Shown: piece after piece, positions 6,485-10,756 of the stretch | Numbering within the stretch: the first letter of the stretch is position 1 | How the letters are laid out: every line of letters begins with the position of its first letter | Assembly (NCBI GenBank): GCA_027009605.1 | Contig: JALVCY010000373.1 | Span: forward strand, 1-10,756 | Source of the DNA: Saprospiraceae bacterium | GTDB taxonomy: Bacteria; Bacteroidota; Bacteroidia; Chitinophagales; Saprospiraceae | Direction: 5' to 3' | DNA: 10,756 nucleotides | Position numbers and translations under genes: made by a program | The notes under the pieces: generated by a model | What the model was told of the DNA's origin: nothing | Database searches by the model: none | What the model saw: only the letters and a program-made list of their open reading frames with translations

Positions 6485-7506
6485 TTTTTGGAGCCGACAT
6501 AGCCAATGCACTGCCTGTTCAGTGGGAGTGGAGTCAGCCCTATTGGTTGGTTTTAATTCCTGTTTTATTGCTTCTGTTTTGGAAGCGTAAGTGGTTAAGA
6601 GAACAAACGCCGGCTATTGCCATGCCCGAAGTGGAGCATGCACAGACGACGCTTACGCCCAAAAAGGTCGCCTATAAAATCTCGCCTTGGTTGCCATTAT
6701 TGGGTTTGATGGGTTTGGTTTTGGCGATGGCGCGTCCGCAAAAAGTTATCCGGCATCAAGAGTTTAAAGGAGAAGGCATCGAAATCATGCTGGCCATGGA
6801 TGTGAGCCCGAGTATGTTGTCTTTGGACTTTGACCCCAATCGCTTGGAAGTGGCCAAAGAATTGGCGGCTGACTTTGTGAAAAAACGAAAAGGAGACAAA
6901 ATAGGTCTGACGGTATTCTCCGGAGAAGCTTACACGAAATGCCCCTTGACGACTGACTACGAAACATTAATCAAGCTAATCAAAGAACTCTCTCCCGAAA
7001 ACCTAGAGATGGGAACGGCCATCGGCATGGGACTGGCGACCGCTGTCAATCAATTGAAAGATAGTAAGGCGAAAAGTAGAATTGTGGTGCTACTGACAGA
7101 TGGCTCCAATAACCGGGGAGATATCAATCCGATGGACGCTGCCGAATTGGCCAAAACGTTGGGTTTGAAAGTCTATACGATAGGGATGGGCTCGGAAGGA
7201 ATGGTGGAAATGCCTGTCCGCCGGCGGATGGATGGGAGCTTTTTGTTTGCACCGGTGCCCTCCGATTTTGATGAAACTCTACTTAGGCGGATTGCCCAAT
7301 ATACCCACGGTAAATACTATCGAGCCCACTCCAAAAAAGAACTAAAAGAAATCTATCGTGAAATCAACCATCTGGAGCGTTCCAAAATAGAGGTGATTAC
7401 CCACCAGACCAAAGTCGAGATGTTCCGGCCTTTTTTGTTGGCCGGAATGGCCTTGCTGTTGCTTTACTGGGTGTTGTTGCTGGCTTGGGTCAAACCGTTG
7501 CCTTAA
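6481..7506 (+). CDS. batA: BatA-type VWA-domain membrane protein
   Basis: An inner-membrane protein of 341 residues. Two N-terminal membrane segments (about 20-34 and 69-84) precede a von Willebrand factor A domain, and a C-terminal membrane helix (about 318-337) follows. The MIDAS is complete: DVSPS (Asp107, Ser109, Ser111), Thr179 in MGTAIG, and LLTDGSNN with Asp207. VKKRKGDKIGLTVFSG is also typical of BatA. Bat proteins were named for a suspected role in aerotolerance in Bacteroides; the mechanism is not settled. The start ATG overlaps the previous stop (ATGA). No batB follows: the gene ends the operon and 401 non-coding bases come next. BatB has a similar architecture, but the position right after the DUF4381-like gene favours BatA. 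Confidence 0.93.
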   Translation: MIFGADIANALPVQWEWSQPYWLVLIPVLLLLFWKRKWLREQTPAIAMPEVEHAQTTLTPKKVAYKISPWLPLLGLMGLVLAMARPQKVIRHQEFKGEGIEIMLAMDVSPSMLSLDFDPNRLEVAKELAADFVKKRKGDKIGLTVFSGEAYTKCPLTTDYETLIKLIKELSPENLEMGTAIGMGLATAVNQLKDSKAKSRIVVLLTDGSNNRGDINPMDAAELAKTLGLKVYTIGMGSEGMVEMPVRRRMDGSFLFAPVPSDFDETLLRRIAQYTHGKYYRAHSKKELKEIYREINHLERSKIEVITHQTKVEMFRPFLLAGMALLLLYWVLLLAWVKPLP

Positions 7507-7570
7507 TGGAGCATTTTATTATTGCACAATGCCTTAAAGGTTAACGTTGCTTTTGCTAGGTAATAGGTCG

Positions 7571-7582
7571 GTATGGCCATAC
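7571..7582. repeat. Perfect 12-bp palindrome
   Basis: gtatggccatac is its own reverse complement. It lies 65 bases after the batA stop. A 12-bp palindrome is expected a few times by chance in a window of this size, so on its own it is weak; it could be an operator or part of a larger intergenic element. Confidence 0.5.
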
Positions 7583-7707
7583 TGCGGGAAGGTAATTCCA
7601 AACAGATTCCCATGTTGAATGTAACGGCTGTTTCAACTGCCGATGTAGCCATTGAGCGAAGCCATAAGGCGCCACGGGCAATTAAAAGACAGATGATAAG
7701 CAGTTAG
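7573..7707 (+). CDS. Doubtful small ORF, 44 residues
   Basis: An ATG at 7573 opens 44 codons to a TAG at 7705-7707. The product is basic (MAILREGNSKQIPM..., ending IERSHKAPRAIKRQMISS) and has no signal peptide or membrane segment. There is no ribosome binding site, the start lies inside a palindrome, and the opposite strand is open over much of the same stretch. It may be a spurious frame inside a structured or repeated intergenic element. I list it because intergenic DNA this rich in structure sometimes hides small genes. Confidence 0.15.
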   Translation: MAILREGNSKQIPMLNVTAVSTADVAIERSHKAPRAIKRQMISS

Positions 7708-7710
7708 CAA

Positions 7711-7761
7711 GGATAAATCCCCGTTGGGACGCACGGCCTGCGTCCCAATGGGGATTTATCT
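7711..7761. repeat. Long near-perfect hairpin, 22-bp stem
   Basis: Bases 7712-7733 (gataaatcccc, g, ttgggacgca) pair with 7739-7760 (tgcgtcccaa, t, ggggatttatc) around a five-base loop cggcc. Only one position is not Watson-Crick, and it is G-U in RNA. A further G-U pair at 7711/7761 gives 23. No T-run follows on either strand, so it is not a canonical intrinsic terminator. It may still end or stabilise the bat operon transcript, or be a dispersed palindromic repeat. It lies 205 bases past batA and 147 before the kinase start. Confidence 0.9.
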
Positions 7762-7878
7762 ACGGATGATGCGGATGTCGCCAAATCGAGACACCGGAAT
7801 CTCAAAATCTAAGTCGTTAAATTCATGTTAAAGTACGGTCATATTTCACGAAAGTTAAAATAGTCAGATTTTTATAGT

Positions 7879-7886
7879 TATCTTTC
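7879..7886 (+). promoter_or_regulatory. Promoter -7 element candidate for the kinase operon
   Basis: tatctttc matches the Bacteroidetes -7 pattern TAnnTTTG except for the last base. It lies 21 bases before the ATG at 7908, so transcription would start around 7893, downstream of the TTG at 7890. That argues for the ATG as the kinase start. I see no clear TTTG 19-21 bases upstream, so confidence is low. Confidence 0.3.
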
Positions 7887-7907
7887 GGGTTGCAAAGCAA
7901 AAGCTTC

Positions 7908-9350
7908 ATGACGAGAAATAAAATAAAGTGGATAATTGGCATTATGGTGGTGGCCTTAGCGGGCATCATCTACTTGCAAGTTTATTCTATCCGTCGGGGG
8001 ATAAAGTTGAATACAGAGCAATTTGATAAGAGTGTTTTTGCGGCCTTGTCCAAGGTGGCCGGGCGGTTGGAGCGCAGTGAGCAAGCGGACGCCTTGAATA
8101 CCATTAACGGATATTCAGCAGAAGAAATAGAAAAGAAATCTGATGAAGGTTTTTCGCTGTTGGATATGATGAACAATCTGTCTGACCCCCAAAAAGTAAA
8201 AAATGATAAGGTAGGCGCTTTTAACGCATTGACTAAAGAAATGGATAAATTGCCCGTTGCCCAACGAGTGCCTGTCGATAAATTAGAGTCTTTTATCCAA
8301 ACGGAAATGAAAAATCATGGCATCAGCTTAGATTATAATTATGGCGTGCTTTCTAGCTCCAAACAGGAGTTTGTCATCTATAATGGGCATTATTTGATAG
8401 ATGGGAGTAGTCAACAAATTCAACGACGGTTTAAGGACTTAGCCAAATCACCGTATAGCGTTTATTTGTTTCCACAAGACGAACAATCCCCGGGAAAATT
8501 ATTGGTTATGTTTCCCAAAAAACGTAATTATATCCGTTCGTCCCTGATTCCTTTTGTGATTGCTGCAGTATTGTTTACGGGGATTATATTGTTTGTTTTT
8601 TCTTATACGATATTCATTATCTTGCGACAAAAAAAGGTCTCAGAGATGAAGACGGATTTTATGAATAATATGACGCACGAGTTTAAGACACCGATTGCGA
8701 CGATTTCTTTGGCTGCAGATTCCATTACGAATCCAAGCATTATCCATAATCCGGATAAGGTGAAGCGTTTTGCTCAAATTATTCGTCAAGAGAATAAACG
8801 GATGCATCGACAGGTAGAACAAGTCCTAAATTCCGCAAGGTGGGAGAAAAAAGAAGTCCAGATTAACTTGGAACCCGTCGATTTGCATCAAATCATCGAG
8901 CAGGCCGCCAAAAATATCAGTCTGCAAGTCGAGCAAAAGAACGGCCAAATAACAATGGATTTGCAAGCGACCGACCCCGTATTACTACTCGATAAAACGC
9001 ATATTTCCAATGTAATCCATAATTTATTGGATAATGCCAACAAATATACACCGAAAAATCCAAAAATATCTGTCCTAACACGCAATGTAAAGGCTGGAAT
9101 TCAAGTTGTTATAAGTGACAACGGTATAGGGATGGGACGTGAAGCGAAAAAACATATTTTTGAGAAATTTTATAGGGTACACACCGGCAATCGACATGAT
9201 GTCAAGGGTTTTGGCTTGGGATTATCTTACGTAAAAACGATTATAGAATTGCATCACGGGCGTGTGGCCGTAGAAAGTGACTTGGGGAAGGGGAGTCGGT
9301 TTATTTTGACTTTCCCAAATAATACCCCGAACAAGAAAACAAAAAAATAG
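7908..9350 (+). CDS. Sensor histidine kinase
   Basis: A membrane-bound sensor kinase, 480 residues from the ATG at 7908. A TTG at 7890 would add six residues, but it lies at or before the predicted transcript start. A first membrane helix (about 8-25) is followed by a periplasmic sensor region (about 26-210) with no domain I can name. A second membrane helix follows at about 213-238. The HisKA H-box is MTHEFKTPIATIS with phospho-acceptor His257. The HATPase_c domain has the N-box HNLLDNANKY (Asn376), G1 ISDNGIGMG (Asp404) and G2 KGFGLGLSYVK (from about 433). There is no HAMP or PAS domain; the kinase core comes straight after the second helix. It is 20 bases from the response regulator that it presumably phosphorylates. 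The signal sensed is unknown. Confidence 0.94.
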   Translation: MTRNKIKWIIGIMVVALAGIIYLQVYSIRRGIKLNTEQFDKSVFAALSKVAGRLERSEQADALNTINGYSAEEIEKKSDEGFSLLDMMNNLSDPQKVKNDKVGAFNALTKEMDKLPVAQRVPVDKLESFIQTEMKNHGISLDYNYGVLSSSKQEFVIYNGHYLIDGSSQQIQRRFKDLAKSPYSVYLFPQDEQSPGKLLVMFPKKRNYIRSSLIPFVIAAVLFTGIILFVFSYTIFIILRQKKVSEMKTDFMNNMTHEFKTPIATISLAADSITNPSIIHNPDKVKRFAQIIRQENKRMHRQVEQVLNSARWEKKEVQINLEPVDLHQIIEQAAKNISLQVEQKNGQITMDLQATDPVLLLDKTHISNVIHNLLDNANKYTPKNPKISVLTRNVKAGIQVVISDNGIGMGREAKKHIFEKFYRVHTGNRHDVKGFGLGLSYVKTIIELHHGRVAVESDLGKGSRFILTFPNNTPNKKTKK

Positions 9351-9370
9351 CCCTAACGAAAAATGATACT

Positions 9371-10078
9371 ATGGCAAACAATAGAATACTATTAGTAGAG
9401 GATGATTTGAATTTTGGAGATGTACTCAAATCGTACTTGGAAATGCACGATTATGACGTGACTTTGGCAACCGATGGCGAAGCCGGCTGGGCGCAATTCA
9501 AAAAAGGAACGTTTGAATTGTGCATTCTGGATGTCATGATGCCCAAAATGGATGGTTTCTCTTTAGGCAAACTCATTCGCGAGAAGGATCAAGATGTACC
9601 CATGATTTTTTTGACCGCCAAAATGCTCAAAGAAGATGTGATTGAAGGCTTAAAATTAGGAGCAGATGATTATATCACCAAGCCCTTTAATTCCGAAGAA
9701 TTACTGCTCCGAATCCAAAATATTTTTAAGCGCTCCACCAAAAAGGTCGAAGAAAAATTGCCGGATGAATTTGATTTCGGTAAGTACCACTTTAATTTTA
9801 AAAATCGAATCCTTTCCTTTAATAATGGGCAAGAAGACATTAAGCTTTCGCCAAAAGAAGCTCATTTGCTCCAACTATTTTGCGTGAATATCAATGATAT
9901 CTTGCCCCGCTCTGAAGCTTTAAAGAAAATCTGGTTGGAAGATAATTATTTTACCGCAAGGAGTATGGATGTGTTTGTAACCAAGCTTAGAAAGTACTTG
10001 CGCAATGACCCTAATCTCGAAATCGTGAACATCCACGGCAATGGCTTTCAATTATTAGACCGAACAAATGCAGAGTAA
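9371..10078 (+). CDS. OmpR-family response regulator
   Basis: A DNA-binding response regulator, 235 residues. The receiver domain (about 5-118) has the acidic pocket Glu10/Asp11 in LLVEDD, phospho-acceptor Asp54 in LDVMMPKMDG, Thr82 in IFLTAK and Lys104 in ITKPF, so all switch residues are present. A winged-helix domain follows (about 135-231). It has LSPKEAHLLQLF at the first helix, a recognition helix in ARSMDVFVTKLRKYLRND (about 197-213), and the wing IVNIHGNGFQLL. The ATG at 9371 is 20 bases after the kinase stop. Cognate partner of the adjacent kinase and probably a transcription factor; the target genes are not known, but the DUF1573 gene overlapping its 3' end is a natural candidate for a linked function. 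Confidence 0.95.
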   Translation: MANNRILLVEDDLNFGDVLKSYLEMHDYDVTLATDGEAGWAQFKKGTFELCILDVMMPKMDGFSLGKLIREKDQDVPMIFLTAKMLKEDVIEGLKLGADDYITKPFNSEELLLRIQNIFKRSTKKVEEKLPDEFDFGKYHFNFKNRILSFNNGQEDIKLSPKEAHLLQLFCVNINDILPRSEALKKIWLEDNYFTARSMDVFVTKLRKYLRNDPNLEIVNIHGNGFQLLDRTNAE

Positions 10079-10445
10079 ATTCCTGATTTATGGGCTGGTG
10101 ATTGGGCTGGTATTAGGGCTTTCTGCGACCGGATTTACGCAAGTCTTGTGGTTGTCCGATAAGAAATTTGATTTTGATGAAATTCCGCAAGGGAAGCCGG
10201 TGAAAACAACGTTTCGATTTAAGAATATCTCTCAAGCCCCCATTGTTATAGAATTGGTTAGGACGACTTGTGGCTGTACAGTCCCCGAATGGTCAAAAAC
10301 ACCGGTTGAGCCGGGGGGCATAGGAGTTATTCAAGTGGTTTATGATGCTCGAAAACTAGGTTGGTTTCATAAAAAAATAAGGGTTTTCTTCGAAGGGGTC
10401 AGGCGTGGGCAAAAATTGGCCATTATGGGGGAAGTTTATGAATAA
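10068..10445 (+). CDS. Exported DUF1573 protein
   Basis: A small exported protein, 125 residues, with an N-terminal hydrophobic segment (about 7-22) that could be a signal peptide or an anchor. The rest is one DUF1573 immunoglobulin-like domain: FDFDEIPQGKPVKTTFRFKN (34-53), the hallmark TTCGCTVPEW (66-75, Cys68 and Cys70), PVEPGGIGVIQVVYD and FHKKIRVF. The family is common in Bacteroidetes and its function is not established. The start ATG lies inside the response-regulator gene, overlapping its last 11 bases in another frame, so translation is probably coupled and the protein belongs to this operon. This suggests an envelope role linked to the sensor kinase signal. It has no lipobox cysteine near the end of the signal. 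Confidence 0.9.
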   Translation: MQSKFLIYGLVIGLVLGLSATGFTQVLWLSDKKFDFDEIPQGKPVKTTFRFKNISQAPIVIELVRTTCGCTVPEWSKTPVEPGGIGVIQVVYDARKLGWFHKKIRVFFEGVRRGQKLAIMGEVYE

Positions 10446-10454
10446 TTGAGTCTG
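10444..10454 (+). repeat. 11-bp direct repeat, left copy
   Basis: aattgagtctg occurs here, starting within the DUF1573 stop codon, and again as the last 11 bases of the window. The two copies bracket the non-coding palindrome cluster. They could be a duplicated target site or the ends of a larger repeat that continues past the window. Confidence 0.7.
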
Positions 10455-10515
10455 CTCCGAAAAGCTTTTTGACTTCCCAAAATTATATTTGGCTACAATG
10501 CCCTAGTGCAGCGTG

Positions 10516-10534
10516 GTGTCGCTCCTACGGAGCT
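10516..10534 (-). repeat. Palindromic unit, copy 1
   Basis: gtgtcgctcctacggagct; its reverse complement agctccgtaggagcgacac matches copy 3 at 16 of 19 bases. The outer agct/ccgtagg part is itself a short palindrome. Confidence 0.75.
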
Positions 10535-10563
10535 ATATCCCTATATTTTAGTCTTTTACCAAG

Positions 10564-10582
10564 ATATCGCCCCGCTGGAGCT
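10564..10582 (-). repeat. Palindromic unit, copy 2
   Basis: atatcgccccgctggagct; its reverse complement agctccagcggggcgatat aligns with copy 4 over its whole length, differing at four bases. Confidence 0.65.
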
Positions 10583-10621
10583 TTCAGGGATGGGCATCAC
10601 GGCTGTGCCTTCTCTGTCGTC

Positions 10622-10640
10622 AGCCCCGTAGGGGTGACAC
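10622..10640 (+). repeat. Palindromic unit, copy 3
   Basis: agccccgtaggggtgacac, containing the inverted pair cccc/gggg; followed by ctttgt, which has a near match (cttgt) after copy 4. Confidence 0.8.
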
Positions 10641-10672
10641 CTTTGTAACAGACAATATCGCACGATACCGGA

Positions 10673-10691
10673 AGCCCCGGCGGGGCGACAC
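10673..10691 (+). repeat. Palindromic unit, copy 4
   Basis: agccccggcggggcgacac, 16 of 19 identical to copy 3 and in the same orientation, 51 bases further on. Confidence 0.8.
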
Positions 10692-10745
10692 CTTGTCTCG
10701 GTCGCACTAGTTATCATAAAGACACTAAAAGAGTTTTCCTATAAA

Positions 10746-10756
10746 AATTGAGTCTG
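10746..10756 (+). repeat. 11-bp direct repeat, right copy
   Basis: aattgagtctg, identical to 10444-10454. It ends exactly at the window edge, so the true length of the repeat cannot be seen. Confidence 0.7.

Larger units (their letters stand above)
7507..7907. other. Intergenic region with hairpin and promoter
   Basis: The 401 bases between batA and the histidine kinase contain a 12-bp palindrome (7571-7582), a 44-codon open frame of doubtful reality (7573-7707), a strong hairpin (7711-7761) and a promoter-like element just before the kinase (7879-7886). Part of it is also open on the minus strand (7652-7503, 49 codons overlapping only the end of batA). Its density of structure suggests a non-coding or repeated element rather than plain spacer. 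Confidence 0.7.
10503..10710. mobile_element. REPIN/MITE-like non-coding palindromic element
   Basis: About 208 bases bounded by ctagtgc (10503-10509) and its exact reverse complement gcactag (10704-10710). Inside are four versions of one 19-base unit, two inverted in the left half and two direct in the right half, so the whole element can fold back on itself. A central small hairpin lies near 10593-10609 (ggca...tgcc). There is no open frame. This architecture is like REP-doublets (REPINs) or small non-autonomous elements mobilised by a transposase encoded elsewhere. The repeat structure is seen directly; mobility is inference. Confidence 0.6.
10446..10756. other. Gene-free 3' region made largely of repeats
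   Basis: These 311 bases contain no credible coding frame. The middle (10503-10710) is a cluster of GC-rich palindromic units in AT-richer flanks. The flanks 10455-10502 and 10711-10745 show nothing beyond a short aaaagctttt palindrome near 10458. Confidence 0.8.

Noticed and set aside
7711..7761. Hairpin as an intrinsic terminator for the bat operon
   Set aside because: No T-run follows the stem on either strand and it lies 205 bases beyond the batA stop; a role in termination cannot be supported.
7890..7907. TTG at 7890 as start of the histidine kinase
   Set aside because: It lies immediately after the predicted -7 element, so it would be at or before the transcript start; the ATG at 7908 gives a normal short N-terminus before the first membrane helix.
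10457..10475. aaaagctttt near 10458 as a terminator after DUF1573
   Set aside because: The palindrome is AT-only apart from its central gc and has no loop or GC-rich stem, so it would not be a stable terminator hairpin.
10516..10691. Four repeats of 19 bases that might suggest a CRISPR array
   Set aside because: The copies lie in both orientations with uneven spacing (29, 39 and 32 bases), differ from each other by several bases, and no cas gene is near.

Overview
The window looks like chromosomal DNA of a Bacteroidota bacterium, possibly of the Saprospiraceae/Chitinophagales side. The pointers are the MoxR-DUF58-BatA operon with its Bacteroidetes-type partner genes, a DUF1573 secreted protein, promoter-like elements of the TTTG/TAnnTTTG type instead of sigma70 boxes, A-rich leaders without a clear Shine-Dalgarno, and GC-rich palindromic repeats between genes. 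The taxon below phylum level is a guess from style; no marker gene is present.

Left part, minus strand (1-2015): a glycerol kinase gene (glpK) runs off the left edge. Upstream of it, transcribed towards it, are three small tightly packed genes of 126, 39 and 114 codons, all in one reading frame and separated by only 6, 0 and 30 bases from the next gene. None has a known function that I can name; the 39-residue one resembles a DUF2786-type helical segment. The 323-base region 2016-2338 is a divergent control region with a palindrome-containing promoter candidate to the left and a good Bacteroidetes promoter to the right.

Middle, plus strand (2339-7506): a five-gene operon with 1- to 4-base overlaps at every junction: MoxR AAA+ ATPase, a secreted 440-residue protein with two similar beta-type N-terminal segments and a DUF3298/RsiV-like C-terminus, a DUF58 protein with a MIDAS motif, a membrane protein with a periplasmic and a DUF4381-like cytoplasmic part, and a BatA-type VWA membrane protein. 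The ATPase probably acts on the VWA/DUF58 proteins at the inner membrane in an envelope or stress role. The usual batB, batC, batD and batE do not follow, and the secreted DUF3298-like gene sits where DUF58 normally follows moxR directly.

A 401-base intergenic region (7507-7907) holds a near-perfect 22-bp stem hairpin and a promoter candidate. It is followed by a sensor histidine kinase, an OmpR-family response regulator and a small exported DUF1573 protein (7908-10445). The last two overlap by 11 bases, so the DUF1573 protein belongs to the two-component operon.

Right end (10446-10756): no gene. It carries four copies of a 19-base palindromic unit arranged as two inverted plus two direct, bracketed by a 7-base inverted repeat and then an 11-base direct repeat: a REPIN/MITE-like non-coding element. 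I saw no CRISPR array, tRNA, rRNA, transposase or obvious defence system. The least explained items are the small-gene trio, the DUF3298 insertion in the Bat operon, and the two intergenic repeat regions.
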